Below, piece by piece: positions 1-9,184 of a DNA stretch of 64,000 bases. Each line of letters begins with the position of its first letter. Within the stretch, counting starts at the first letter, position 1. This DNA comes from Egaibacter danicus (GTDB taxonomy: Bacteria > Pseudomonadota > Gammaproteobacteria > Burkholderiales > Burkholderiaceae_C): NCBI GenBank assembly GCA_016707075.1, contig JADJII010000004.1, forward strand, positions 186,001 to 250,000, read 5' to 3'. The notes under the pieces are model-generated. The model ran no database searches. It had not been told where the DNA came from and was given only the letters and a program-made list of their open reading frames with translations. The translations under genes were made by a program, and so were the position numbers.

Positions 1-83
1 GGCGGGCATCGTCGCTTCAACTGACGGTGGATGCCCGCGCAGCCGGGGTTCACCATCAGTCGGTTCAGGAGGCGCTGGCATGA
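1..83 (+). CDS. nuoG: 3' end of a gene, probably nuoG (partial)
   Basis: The first bases read open from base 3 to a TGA at 81-83 and end in the residues SVQEALA. The stop overlaps the nuoH start in an ATGA junction, which indicates translational coupling. In nuo operons the gene before nuoH is nuoG, the large iron-sulfur subunit of complex I. Too little sequence is present to confirm this by similarity, so the assignment rests on position alone. Confidence 0.6.
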   Translation, partial: RASSLQLTVDARAAGVHHQSVQEALA

Positions 84-1162
84 TCGACACTCTGTATGGC
101 GGTGGGTTGAGCCTGATTTCAGCCTCGTGGTGGACAACTGTTGCTTGGCCGATCATCTGGACGCTGGTCAAGATCGTGGCCGTTGTGCTGCCTCTTATGG
201 GTGCGGTTGCCTACCTGACGCTTTGGGAGCGCAAGCTGCTGGGCTGGATGCAGGTTCGTATAGGCCCGAATCGGGTAGGCCCATTGGGATTGCTCCAGCC
301 AATTGCTGACGCGTTGAAGCTGTTGACCAAGGAAATACTTGTGCCGACGGCGGCCAGCAAGGGGCTGTTTTTCATCGGTCCTATATTGACCATCATGCCG
401 GCAATGGCAGCGTGGGCTGTCATTCCATTTGGTCCCGATATCGCCTTGGCCAATATCAATGCTGGCCTTTTATTTGTCATGGCGATCACATCGATGGAGG
501 TCTACGGTGTCGTGATTGCGGGCTGGGCGTCAAATTCGAAGTACTCCTTTCTGGGTGCGATGCGCGCATCTGCCCAGATGGTGAGCTACGAAATCGCCAT
601 GGGGTTTTGTCTGGTGGTGGTACTGATGGTGTCGGCCAGCATGAACATGACGGATATCGTTACCGGGCAGGGCAAGGGTTACTTTGCTCACATGGGCTTG
701 AATTTCCTGTCGTGGAACTGGTTGCCGTTGCTACCCATTTTTGTGGTGTACGTCATTGCCGGTTTGGCCGAAACCAATCGGCATCCCTTTGACGTGGTGG
801 AAGGTGAAGCCGAAATTGTGGCCGGACACATGGTTGAGTATTCGGGTATGTCGTATGCCATGTTCTATCTTGCTGAATACGCCAACATGTGGCTTGTGTC
901 CATTCTGGCTGCCATCATGTTTCTGGGGGGCTGGATATCCCCTATAGACAGTGCGCTGTTCAACTGGATTCCAGGCTGGATCTGGCTGGGGGTAAAAACA
1001 TGTGCTGTTGTCAGCCTGTTTATCTGGGTCCGTGCAACCTTTCCGCGGTTTCGCTATGACCAGATCATGCGTTTGGGCTGGAAAATCTTCATACCTGTGA
1101 CACTTGTGTGGCTGGTTGTCGTGGGTGCCTGGATGCAGACTTCTTTCAATATCTGGATGTAG
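80..1162 (+). CDS. nuoH: NADH-quinone oxidoreductase subunit H
   Basis: NuoH is the inner-membrane subunit of respiratory complex I that helps form the quinone channel where the peripheral arm meets the membrane arm. The 360-residue product is strongly hydrophobic with about eight or nine membrane segments. It carries the conserved loops ERKLLGWMQVRIGPNRVGP and a later AETNRHPFDVVEGEAE stretch, both diagnostic of the family. Length is normal. The ATG overlaps the preceding stop, and nuoI follows after 12 bases, so it lies inside the nuo operon. Confidence 0.97.
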   Translation: MIDTLYGGGLSLISASWWTTVAWPIIWTLVKIVAVVLPLMGAVAYLTLWERKLLGWMQVRIGPNRVGPLGLLQPIADALKLLTKEILVPTAASKGLFFIGPILTIMPAMAAWAVIPFGPDIALANINAGLLFVMAITSMEVYGVVIAGWASNSKYSFLGAMRASAQMVSYEIAMGFCLVVVLMVSASMNMTDIVTGQGKGYFAHMGLNFLSWNWLPLLPIFVVYVIAGLAETNRHPFDVVEGEAEIVAGHMVEYSGMSYAMFYLAEYANMWLVSILAAIMFLGGWISPIDSALFNWIPGWIWLGVKTCAVVSLFIWVRATFPRFRYDQIMRLGWKIFIPVTLVWLVVVGAWMQTSFNIWM

Positions 1163-1174
1163 CAGGAGTTGATC

Positions 1175-1696
1175 ATGTCTAACGTTGCTCCAGTCGCCAA
1201 TCCGTCGAGTTTTTCTGTCAAGGACTTCCTCTCCAGCTTTATGCTGCTGGAACTGCTCAAGGGGCTTGCCCTGACGGGGCGTTATGCCTTTCGCCGCAAG
1301 GTGACTATCCAGTTCCCTGAGGAAAAAACACCTTTGTCTCCAAGGTTTCGCGGACTGCACGCCTTGCGCCGTTATGAAAACGGTGAAGAGCGATGCATTG
1401 CCTGCAAACTGTGCGAAGCCGTTTGCCCCGCCATGGCGATAACGATTGAATCCGAGGTGCGTGAAGATGGATCACGTCGGACGAACCGCTACGACATCGA
1501 CTTGACCAAGTGCATCTTCTGCGGATTCTGTGAAGAAAGCTGTCCGGTGGATTCCATAGTTGAGAGCCACATTCTTGAATATCACGGCGAGAAGCGTGGC
1601 GACCTGTATTTCACCAAGGAAATGTTGTTGGCTGTGGGTGATCGGTATGAAAGCGAAATTGCCGCGGCCAGAGCTTCGGACGCCAAATACCGGTAA
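1175..1696 (+). CDS. nuoI: NADH-quinone oxidoreductase subunit I
   Basis: NuoI carries the two [4Fe-4S] clusters (N6a and N6b) that pass electrons toward N2 and quinone in complex I. The 173-residue protein shows two ferredoxin motifs: Cys74, 77, 80 and 84 (CIACKLCEAVCP) and Cys113, 116, 119 and 123 (CIFCGFCEESCP). I chose the ATG at 1175 over an in-frame TTG at 1169 because AGGAG at 1164-1168 is correctly spaced for it. Lies between nuoH and nuoJ in the usual order. Confidence 0.97.
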   Translation: MSNVAPVANPSSFSVKDFLSSFMLLELLKGLALTGRYAFRRKVTIQFPEEKTPLSPRFRGLHALRRYENGEERCIACKLCEAVCPAMAITIESEVREDGSRRTNRYDIDLTKCIFCGFCEESCPVDSIVESHILEYHGEKRGDLYFTKEMLLAVGDRYESEIAAARASDAKYR

Positions 1697-1720
1697 CGGC
1701 TCAAGAAAGAACCTCAAGTC

Positions 1721-2392
1721 ATGGATGTCAAAGCCGGTCTCTTTTACGTATTTTCTGCGTTGCTGCTTTTTGCCGCGTTTCGGGTTATCACCGCCCGCAA
1801 TCCGGTTCACGCAGCGCTCTATTTAGTGCTGGCCTTTTTCCAGGCTGCGATGATCTGGATGCTGCTCAAGGCAGAGTTTCTGGCTATTACGCTGGTTCTG
1901 GTCTATGTTGGCGCAGTCATGGTTCTGTTCTTGTTCGTCGTGATGATGCTTGACATCAATATTGACAGTGTCCGGCAAGGATTCTGGCGGCACTTTCCAC
2001 TAGCGGGCATGATTGGCGCATTGATCGCCCTCGAAATGGCGGCCGTGCTGATGGGGGGGTTTCGACTGGTTGGAGAGCCTAAGAGTACCGCAGTAGTGGG
2101 GGTTGTTGCTGAACAGGTTTCCAATACGCGCGAGTTGGGCAAACTGCTTTACTCAGAGTATGTTTTCCCGGTGCAGATCGCTGCCGTTATCTTGCTGGTC
2201 GCCATCATCGCAGCCATTGCCTTGACCCTTCGTGGCCGCAAGGACAGCAAACATATCGGTGCAAATGAACAGGTACGAGTCAAGGCGGGTGACCGCATGA
2301 CGGTAGTCAAGATGTCTGCGACACGTCCCGCGCAGCCGCTACTGGATGCGGCTGTGGCCGTCGCGCCGGTTGAAGGGGAGAAAAAAGCATGA
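1721..2392 (+). CDS. nuoJ: NADH-quinone oxidoreductase subunit J
   Basis: Membrane subunit of complex I lying between the quinone module and the proton-pumping subunits. The 223-residue product has about five hydrophobic helices and the family segment AEFLAITLVLVYVGAVMVLFLFVVMML. The C-terminal 50 residues after the last helix are polar, a tail seen in betaproteobacterial members. Its stop overlaps the nuoK ATG (ATGA at 2389-2392), so the two are translationally coupled. Confidence 0.96.
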   Translation: MDVKAGLFYVFSALLLFAAFRVITARNPVHAALYLVLAFFQAAMIWMLLKAEFLAITLVLVYVGAVMVLFLFVVMMLDINIDSVRQGFWRHFPLAGMIGALIALEMAAVLMGGFRLVGEPKSTAVVGVVAEQVSNTRELGKLLYSEYVFPVQIAAVILLVAIIAAIALTLRGRKDSKHIGANEQVRVKAGDRMTVVKMSATRPAQPLLDAAVAVAPVEGEKKA

Positions 2393-2697
2393 TATTGACG
2401 CTCGGCCACTTTCTTTCACTCGGTGCGATCTTGTTCGCGCTATCGGTTATCGGTATTTTTTTGAACCGTAAAAACCTGATCATTTTGCTGATGGCCATTG
2501 AGCTGATGCTCTTGGCAGTCAACATGAATTTCGTCGCATTCTCCTATTACCTGGGTGATATGCACGGCCAGATTTTTGTGTTTTTCATTCTGACTGTGGC
2601 TGCTGCCGAGTCAGCTATCGGGCTGGCTATCCTGGTGCAGTTGTTCCGAAACAAGTCCAGCATCAATGTGGACGAACTCAATACGCTCAAGGGTTAA
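2389..2697 (+). CDS. nuoK: NADH-quinone oxidoreductase subunit K
   Basis: Small antiporter-like membrane subunit of complex I, homologous to MrpC. The 102-residue protein has three transmembrane helices, with conserved glutamates in ELMLLAVN (helix 2) and AAAESAIGLAI (helix 3) that belong to the proton path. The start overlaps the nuoJ stop. Length and position are exactly as expected. Confidence 0.97.
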   Translation: MILTLGHFLSLGAILFALSVIGIFLNRKNLIILLMAIELMLLAVNMNFVAFSYYLGDMHGQIFVFFILTVAAAESAIGLAILVQLFRNKSSINVDELNTLKG

Positions 2698-2702
2698 CAA
2701 AG

Positions 2703-4742
2703 ATGAGTCAAACCCTGTCTGCTTCAACCCTCCTGGTCGTGCCACTGGCTCCGCTGGCAGGCGCCATATTGGCTGGTGTTCTGGGAACCTCGTTCGGCGG
2801 CAACTGGATTGGCCGGCGCATGTCTCACAGCCTGACCATCCTGGGCGTATTGATTGCCTTTATTTTTTCAGCGATAACCCTCAACAGTGTTGTGGTTGAC
2901 GGGGCTCGCTTCAACGAAACCCTTTACACCTGGATGACCGTGGGCAGCCTGAAGATGGAAATTGGCTTCCTGGTGGACGGTCTCACGGCGATGATGATGT
3001 GTGTCGTGACCTTCGTGTCGCTGATGGTTCATCTCTACACCATCGGGTATATGCAAGAAGACGAAGGTTACAACCGTTTCTTTGCCTACATCTCCCTGTT
3101 TACGTTCTCCATGTTGATGCTGGTGATGAGCAACAACTTGCTCCAGCTGTTTTTCGGCTGGGAGGCTGTTGGTCTGGTTTCCTACCTGCTGATCGGTTTC
3201 TGGTTCAACAAGCCGACTGCCATATTCGCCAACATGAAAGCGTTCCTGGTTAATCGTGTTGGTGACTTTGGTTTTATTCTGGGCATCAGCCTGATCGTGG
3301 CCTATGCCGGTACGCTGAACTACACAGAGGCTTTTTCGAAGGCGGGAGAGCTTTCCAGGCTTGGTTTCCCGGGCACGGACTGGATGCTCATCACTGTGAT
3401 CTGCATCTGCCTGTTCATCGGAGCCATGGGCAAGTCGGCGCAGTTTCCCCTGCATGTGTGGTTGCCCGATTCCATGGAAGGCCCAACGCCCATCTCCGCG
3501 CTGATTCACGCAGCCACGATGGTGACCGCGGGCATCTTCATGGTGGCTCGCATGTCCCCCTTGTTCGAGTTCAGCGAAACGGCCTTGAACTTTGTAATGG
3601 TGATTGGAGCAATCACGGCCTTGTTCATGGGTTTTCTGGGGATTATCCAGAACGACATCAAGCGGGTGGTGGCTTACTCCACACTCTCCCAGTTGGGTTA
3701 CATGACTGTGGCGCTCGGTGCCTCGGCCTACTCGGTGGCCGTGTTCCACCTGATGACGCATGCCTTCTTCAAGGCCCTGCTGTTCCTCGCTGCCGGTTCC
3801 GTGATCATGGGTGTTCATCACAATCAGGATATTCGCTGGATGGGTGGCTTGCGCAAGTACATGCCCATTACCTGGATCACTGCCCTGCTCGGATCCCTGG
3901 CGCTGATTGGTACGCCGCTGTTCTCCGGCTTCTACTCCAAAGACGAGATCATCATGGCAGTCCATGCCAGTACGCTGCCTGGAGCAGGGTTCGCATATTT
4001 CGCTGTCCTGGCGGGCGTCTTCGTGACTGCGTTTTATTCCTTCCGTATGTATTTCCTGGTGTTCCACGGCAAGGAACGCTTTGATCAAAACCCCGATGCG
4101 CACCACGATGATCATCATGGACACCACGATGATCACCAAAAGCCCCACGAGTCGCCCTGGGTGGTCACGGTACCGTTGATTCTGCTGGCCATTCCGTCTG
4201 TTGTTATTGGATTCATGACGATTGGCCCCATGCTGTTCGGTGACTTTTTCAAGGATGCGATATTCGTCAACCATGAAATCCATAAGGCCATGGAAGTATT
4301 GCGGGAAGAGTTCCATGGGCCGGCACAACTGGCGTTGCATGGTTTGACGGCAGCCCCGTTCTGGCTGGCACTTGGCGGTGTGGCTCTGTCGTATTACATG
4401 TACATGGTCAACCCCGCTTTGCCCGCCGCCATCAAGGCCCGGGTCATGCCGATCTACACCCTGCTTGAGAACAAGTACTACATGGACTGGTTCAATGAAA
4501 ATGTATTGGCACGTGCCGCCCGCATGTTGGGTACCGGTTTGTGGAAAGGGGGCGACCAAGCCATCATTGACGGTACGCTGGTCAATGGATCATGGAAGGT
4601 GGTTGGCTGGTTCTCCGGCGTGGTACGTCGTGTGCAGTCCGGCTACCTGTACCACTATGCACTGGCAATGATACTGGGCGTTTTTGTGCTGATGACGTAC
4701 TTTGTCACGTGGCCCATGATCGTGCAATGGCTCAGCAAATAA
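2703..4742 (+). CDS. nuoL: NADH-quinone oxidoreductase subunit L
   Basis: The most distal proton-pumping subunit of complex I, related to Mrp antiporters, with a long lateral helix at its C terminus. The 679-residue product has many membrane helices and the motifs FFGWEAVGLVSYLLIGFW, KSAQFPLHVWLPDSMEGPTPISALIHAATMVTAG and IKRVVAYSTLSQLGYM. A histidine- and aspartate-rich loop (around residues 460-480) is unusual but lies in a variable region. nuoM follows after 13 bases. Confidence 0.97.
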   Translation: MSQTLSASTLLVVPLAPLAGAILAGVLGTSFGGNWIGRRMSHSLTILGVLIAFIFSAITLNSVVVDGARFNETLYTWMTVGSLKMEIGFLVDGLTAMMMCVVTFVSLMVHLYTIGYMQEDEGYNRFFAYISLFTFSMLMLVMSNNLLQLFFGWEAVGLVSYLLIGFWFNKPTAIFANMKAFLVNRVGDFGFILGISLIVAYAGTLNYTEAFSKAGELSRLGFPGTDWMLITVICICLFIGAMGKSAQFPLHVWLPDSMEGPTPISALIHAATMVTAGIFMVARMSPLFEFSETALNFVMVIGAITALFMGFLGIIQNDIKRVVAYSTLSQLGYMTVALGASAYSVAVFHLMTHAFFKALLFLAAGSVIMGVHHNQDIRWMGGLRKYMPITWITALLGSLALIGTPLFSGFYSKDEIIMAVHASTLPGAGFAYFAVLAGVFVTAFYSFRMYFLVFHGKERFDQNPDAHHDDHHGHHDDHQKPHESPWVVTVPLILLAIPSVVIGFMTIGPMLFGDFFKDAIFVNHEIHKAMEVLREEFHGPAQLALHGLTAAPFWLALGGVALSYYMYMVNPALPAAIKARVMPIYTLLENKYYMDWFNENVLARAARMLGTGLWKGGDQAIIDGTLVNGSWKVVGWFSGVVRRVQSGYLYHYALAMILGVFVLMTYFVTWPMIVQWLSK

Positions 4743-4755
4743 GGAGAAGAAGAAC

Positions 4756-6231
4756 ATGGGTTTGTTGAGCCTGGCCATCTGGATGCCAATTGCTTTTGGT
4801 GTGTTGCTGCTCGCATTGGGGCGTGATGAACAGGCGCGCAGTGTTCGCTGGATTGCGTTGATTGGCGCTGTCGCCAGTTTTCTGGTGACCTTGCCGTTGT
4901 ACGACGGCTTCAAGCTGGGAACAGCGGCCATGCAGTTTGTCGAAAAGACGTCATGGATCGAACGGTTCAACGTGAATTACCACCTCGGCGTCGATGGCAT
5001 TTCCCTCTGGTTTGTGCTGCTGACGGCGTTTATCAACGTCGTCGTCGTGATTGCTGGCTGGGAGGTCATTACCCGTCGCGTCAATCAATACATGGGTGCG
5101 TTCCTGATCCTGAGCGGCCTGATGATCGGTGTGTTCAGCGCACTCGACGGCCTGCTGTTCTACGTGTTCTTCGAGGCCACACTGATCCCGATGTATCTGA
5201 TCATCGGTATTTGGGGTGGCCCGAACAAGATTTATGCTGCGTTCAAGTTCTTCCTGTACACGCTGCTGGGCTCGTTGCTGATGCTCATCGCCCTGATCTT
5301 CCTGTATACCAAATCAGGAGGTAGTTTTGATCTGGCAACCTGGTACAAACTGCCTCTGGGTGGGACGACGCAGACACTGCTGTTTTTCGCATTCTTTGCT
5401 GCGTTTGCGGTCAAGGTGCCGATGTGGCCAGTGCACACCTGGCTACCAGACGTCCACGTGGAAGCGCCTACCGGTGGCTCGGCGGTGCTGGCTGCCATCA
5501 TGCTGAAGCTGGGTGCCTATGGTTTCCTGCGCTTTTCCATGCCTATTGCCCCGGATGCCGCACGTGAGTGGGCATGGCTGATGGTTGCCCTCTCATTGAT
5601 TGCCGTGATCTACGTCGGATTGGTGGCGCTGGTGCAGCAGGACATGAAAAAGCTGGTCGCCTACTCTTCCGTTGCCCACATGGGATTTGTGACGCTGGGC
5701 TTTTTCATCTTCAATGACCTTGGTGTTTCTGGTGGTCTGGTGCAGATGATCGCGCACGGTTTTGTATCTGGTGCGATGTTCCTGTCCATTGGTGTGTTGT
5801 ATGACCGGGTTCATTCGCGTGAGATCGCGAGTTACGGGGGCGTCATCAACACCATGCCCAAGTTCACGGCGTTTGCCCTGTTTTTCGCTATGGCCAACTG
5901 CGGTCTCCCCGCTACTGCCGGTTTTGTTGGTGAATGGATGGTGATTCTGGGAGCAGTGAAGTTCAATTTCTGGATTGGCATGGCAGCTGCCAGCGCGCTG
6001 ATTTTTGGCGCTGCTTACACCCTGTGGATGTTCAAGCGGGTGTATCTGGGCCCAGTTGCAAACGACGATGTGAAATCGCTGACCGATATCAATGGCCGGG
6101 AATTCCTGATGCTGGCACTGCTGGCGGTGGCGGTGCTGTACATGGGTATTTATCCGAAGCCCTTCACCGACGTCATGGGGACTTCTGTTACTGAATTGCT
6201 CAAGCATGTTGCCATGAGCAAGCTGAACTGA
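4756..6231 (+). CDS. nuoM: NADH-quinone oxidoreductase subunit M
   Basis: Antiporter-like proton-pumping subunit of complex I. The 491-residue protein shows HLGVDGISLWFVLLT near the N terminus, the catalytic-helix glutamate in FFEATLIPMYLIIG, and the conserved VKVPMWPVHTWLPDVHVEAP and MKKLVAYSSVAHMGF segments. Strong ribosome binding site AAGGAGAAGAAGAAC precedes the ATG. Length is normal, and it sits between nuoL and nuoN. Confidence 0.97.
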   Translation: MGLLSLAIWMPIAFGVLLLALGRDEQARSVRWIALIGAVASFLVTLPLYDGFKLGTAAMQFVEKTSWIERFNVNYHLGVDGISLWFVLLTAFINVVVVIAGWEVITRRVNQYMGAFLILSGLMIGVFSALDGLLFYVFFEATLIPMYLIIGIWGGPNKIYAAFKFFLYTLLGSLLMLIALIFLYTKSGGSFDLATWYKLPLGGTTQTLLFFAFFAAFAVKVPMWPVHTWLPDVHVEAPTGGSAVLAAIMLKLGAYGFLRFSMPIAPDAAREWAWLMVALSLIAVIYVGLVALVQQDMKKLVAYSSVAHMGFVTLGFFIFNDLGVSGGLVQMIAHGFVSGAMFLSIGVLYDRVHSREIASYGGVINTMPKFTAFALFFAMANCGLPATAGFVGEWMVILGAVKFNFWIGMAAASALIFGAAYTLWMFKRVYLGPVANDDVKSLTDINGREFLMLALLAVAVLYMGIYPKPFTDVMGTSVTELLKHVAMSKLN

Positions 6232-6257
6232 TCGAACTGAATTGAGAGACTTGAATC

Positions 6258-7745
6258 ATGATTGACAAACTCAGTTGGATCGCGGTTTACCCGGAGATCG
6301 TCCTGCTGGTCATGGCGTGTGTGATCCTGCTGGTCGACCTCGGCGTTAAAAGTGCTCGTAGAAACGTCACCTACGTGCTCACGTTGCTCACGTTGGCACT
6401 GGTAGCTTTCCTGTCTGCCCTGTACGCGGATGCGGGAACCACCCTGTACGGTTTCGGCAACATGGTGGTCAGTGACCCCATGGGCAATTGGCTGAAATGC
6501 TTTGCAGCCGTCGCCGTCATGGTGACGCTGGTTTATGGACGCCCTTACGCTGCTGACCGTGACATGCTGCGGGGCGGCGAGATGTTTACCCTGAGCCTGT
6601 TTGCTTTGCTGGGCATGTTCACGATGATCTCGGGCAACAACTTCCTCATTATTTACATGGGGCTGGAGTTATTGACGCTGTCCAGCTATGCGCTGGTGGC
6701 CCTGCGCCGGGACAATGCCATTGCAACCGAAGCGGCGATGAAGTACTTTGTTCTCGGTGCGCTGGCCTCTGGCTTCCTCTTGTATGGCTTGTCCATGATG
6801 TATGGCGCCACGGGGTCTCTGGACGTTAACGACGTTGCCAGAGCCATTGCCACAGGGCAGATCAAACATCAGGTGCTGGTATTCGGGCTGGTCTTTGTTG
6901 TTGCCGGACTGGCATTCAAACTCGGCGTGGTCCCGTTTCATATGTGGATCCCTGACGTTTATCAAGGTGCCCCTACCGCAATTACGCTGATGATCGGTGG
7001 CGCGCCCAAGCTGGCTGCATTTGCCATCGTCATCCGCCTGCTGGTGGAAGGCATGCTGCCGCTGGCCATTGACTGGCAACAAATGCTGATGGTGTTGGCT
7101 GTGGGCTCACTGCTGGTTGGCAATCTGGCCGCCATTGCGCAAACCAACCTCAAGCGGATGCTGGCTTTTTCCACGATCTCGCAAATGGGTTTTGTCTTGC
7201 TGGGGTTGATGTCTGGCGTGATCAACGGCAACACCATGTCGTCAGCGGATGCATATGGGTCTTCCATGTTTTATGTTGTGACGTACGTGCTCACGACGCT
7301 GGCCAGCTTTGGCGTGATCATGCTGCTGGCGCGTGACGGATTCGAGAGCGAGGAGATTGCCGACTTTGCCGGCCTGAACCAGCGCAGCCCCTTGTATGCA
7401 GCTGTGATGGCGATCTGTTTGTTCTCTCTTGCAGGCATCCCACCTATGGTCGGCTTCTATGCCAAGCTGTCAGTCCTTCAGGCGCTGGTTGCCTCGGGTC
7501 AGGTGTTTCACCTGGGCTTGGCCGTGTTCGCCGTGATGATGTCGCTGGTGGGGGCTTTTTATTACCTGCGTGTGGTTAAGGTCATGTATTTTGACGAACC
7601 AACCAACGCCCATGTCGTATCTGCTTCAACAGATGTACGCGTGGTGCTCTCGGTCAACGGCCTGCTGGTTCTCATTCTGGGTTTGGTGCCTGGCGGCCTG
7701 ATGTCGCTCTGCGCGCATGCCATCGCCCAGATGATGGCTCCATGA
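6258..7745 (+). CDS. nuoN: NADH-quinone oxidoreductase subunit N
   Basis: Third antiporter-like subunit of complex I and the last nuo gene here. The 495-residue product has about fourteen membrane helices, the segment YMGLELLTLSSYALVALRR, the motif FKLGVVPFHMWIPDVYQGAPT, and LKRMLAFSTISQMGF. The C-terminal glycine- and leucine-rich helices are typical. The three small genes that follow on the same strand are close enough to share the transcript. Confidence 0.97.
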   Translation: MIDKLSWIAVYPEIVLLVMACVILLVDLGVKSARRNVTYVLTLLTLALVAFLSALYADAGTTLYGFGNMVVSDPMGNWLKCFAAVAVMVTLVYGRPYAADRDMLRGGEMFTLSLFALLGMFTMISGNNFLIIYMGLELLTLSSYALVALRRDNAIATEAAMKYFVLGALASGFLLYGLSMMYGATGSLDVNDVARAIATGQIKHQVLVFGLVFVVAGLAFKLGVVPFHMWIPDVYQGAPTAITLMIGGAPKLAAFAIVIRLLVEGMLPLAIDWQQMLMVLAVGSLLVGNLAAIAQTNLKRMLAFSTISQMGFVLLGLMSGVINGNTMSSADAYGSSMFYVVTYVLTTLASFGVIMLLARDGFESEEIADFAGLNQRSPLYAAVMAICLFSLAGIPPMVGFYAKLSVLQALVASGQVFHLGLAVFAVMMSLVGAFYYLRVVKVMYFDEPTNAHVVSASTDVRVVLSVNGLLVLILGLVPGGLMSLCAHAIAQMMAP

Positions 7746-7770
7746 CCTGCCGTTTTCCCGCCAGTTGATC

Positions 7771-8073
7771 GTGTCCCAATCCGTGTCTGTCTGGCTGGTG
7801 GTATTGGGTGCCTTTTTCGCTGCCAACCTGCCATTCATCAGTCATCGTCTGATGGCCGTGGTGGTGCTGCCGAGCCCCAAATCGCTCGGTTTGCGCCTCC
7901 TGGAACTGGTCGTTTTCTACTTCATGGTCGGTGGGGTCGCCTTGCTGCTGGAGAACCATGCCGGACAGATCGCTGCTCAGAACTGGGAGTTTTATGCCAT
8001 TACTGCTGCCCTGTTTGTGACCTTTGCCTTTCCTGGTTTTGTTTATCGCTATCTGCTCAAGCACCGCGATTGA
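7771..8073 (+). CDS. DUF2818 family membrane protein
   Basis: About 100 residues with three predicted membrane helices (WLVVLGAFFAANLPF, LLELVVFYFMVGGVALLL, FYAITAALFVTFAFPGFVYRYLL). The family is known mainly from Burkholderiales, where it commonly follows nuoN. Its function is not established; a role in complex I assembly or stability is only a guess from position. GTG at 7771 gives the start MSQSVSVWLV; an in-frame TTG at 7765 is an alternative. Neither has a clear ribosome binding site. Confidence 0.8.
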   Translation: MSQSVSVWLVVLGAFFAANLPFISHRLMAVVVLPSPKSLGLRLLELVVFYFMVGGVALLLENHAGQIAAQNWEFYAITAALFVTFAFPGFVYRYLLKHRD

Positions 8074-8099
8074 CGGCTTTTGAAAACAGGAGATGCGTG

Positions 8100-8702
8100 A
8101 TGCCGGACAGTCACCTCGTTGAAGATAAAGTTGCCAGCCAGGAGCTTGTCAAAGGCAGCTTTATCCATGCATTTCGCGACACGGTGAAACTGCCCGATGG
8201 AAAGCTGGCCACGCGTGAATATGTGGCGCATCCGGGTGCCGTGATGATCATCCCCCTTCTCGAAGATCCCAATGGAGCCATCCGGTTGGTGCTGGAGCGG
8301 CAATTCCGCTATCCGCTGGGGCAGGTGATGATCGAGTTCCCCGCAGGTAAACTGGACCCGGGCGAAAGCATCCAGATGTGCGCCCAGCGTGAACTGCGTG
8401 AAGAAACCGGCTATTCGGCACGCCAGTGGGCGCGCGCCGGTGTACTGCATCCGGTTGTTGCCTATGCCACGGAGTTCATCGACATCTGGTTCGCGCGCCA
8501 GCTGACTCCGGGCGCGAGCAACCTTGACGAGGGGGAGTTCCTGGAGGTCATTACTGCCACGCCGGCAGAGCTGTTCCAGTGGTGCCGTGAAGGCAAGGTT
8601 ACCGATGGCAAGACACTGGCAGCCGCACTGTGGCTGCAAAATGTGCTTTCTGGTGCATGGGGGCTAACCTGGCAGGAACCGGTCTCTGCCGCCGCAGTTT
8701 GA
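8100..8702 (+). CDS. Nudix hydrolase, ADP-ribose pyrophosphatase type
   Basis: Nudix enzymes hydrolyse nucleoside diphosphates linked to another group, here most likely ADP-ribose to AMP and ribose 5-phosphate. The 200-residue product has a complete Nudix box at about residues 83-105 (G-x5-E-x7-REL-REE-TGY), preceded by the ERQFRYP segment common in ADP-ribose hydrolases. ATG at 8100 is preceded by AGGAG at 8088-8092; an upstream in-frame TTG overlaps the previous gene and is less likely. Substrate is inferred from the family. Confidence 0.88.
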   Translation: MPDSHLVEDKVASQELVKGSFIHAFRDTVKLPDGKLATREYVAHPGAVMIIPLLEDPNGAIRLVLERQFRYPLGQVMIEFPAGKLDPGESIQMCAQRELREETGYSARQWARAGVLHPVVAYATEFIDIWFARQLTPGASNLDEGEFLEVITATPAELFQWCREGKVTDGKTLAAALWLQNVLSGAWGLTWQEPVSAAAV

Positions 8703-8712
8703 TCATGACACC

Positions 8713-9162
8713 ATGAAAGTTCTGGATCTACAGTGTTCCAACCGCCATGTGTTTGAGGGCTGGTTTGCCTCCGAGGATGACTTTGCAAACCAGCTTTCGC
8801 GCGGTCTGGTGTCCTGTCCCCTGTGTGCAGACGTGTCGATTACCAAGAAGCTGAGTGCGCCCCGGTTGAATCTGGGAAGCCCGCGGGATGAGCCAGCGGT
8901 CAGACAGGATGTTGTGGCCGCGGTCAACCCGGATCAGGCACTACAGGCTGCGTGGCTTGCCCTTGCCCAGCAGGTCATGGCCAATACGGATGATGTGGGT
9001 GAGAAATTTGCCGAAGAAGCCCGCAAGATCCACTATGGGGAAACGCAGGAGCGCGGTATTCGTGGCAAGGCCACGCCGGAAGAAACCGAATCCCTGCTGG
9101 AAGAGGGTATTGCCGTGGTAGCCCTTGCTCTGCCCGAGGCATTAAAAGGCCGCCTCCAGTAG
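8713..9162 (+). CDS. DUF1178 family protein
   Basis: A 149-residue soluble protein. The N terminus (MKVLDLQCSNRHVFEGWFAS) and the pair Cys-x2-Cys in SCPLC around residue 35 are the family hallmark and suggest a small metal site made of the two cysteine regions. The middle and C terminus are helical and acidic. Function is unknown. It follows the Nudix gene by 10 bases, so co-transcription is likely. Confidence 0.85.
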   Translation: MKVLDLQCSNRHVFEGWFASEDDFANQLSRGLVSCPLCADVSITKKLSAPRLNLGSPRDEPAVRQDVVAAVNPDQALQAAWLALAQQVMANTDDVGEKFAEEARKIHYGETQERGIRGKATPEETESLLEEGIAVVALALPEALKGRLQ

Positions 9163-9184
9163 GGGAAGCGACTTTTTGACGATC

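Noticed and set aside
2868..4559. A 563-codon open frame antisense to nuoL
   Set aside because: It mirrors nuoL codons on the other strand, is rich in His, Gln and Arg, and matches no family; nuoL is clearly the real gene.
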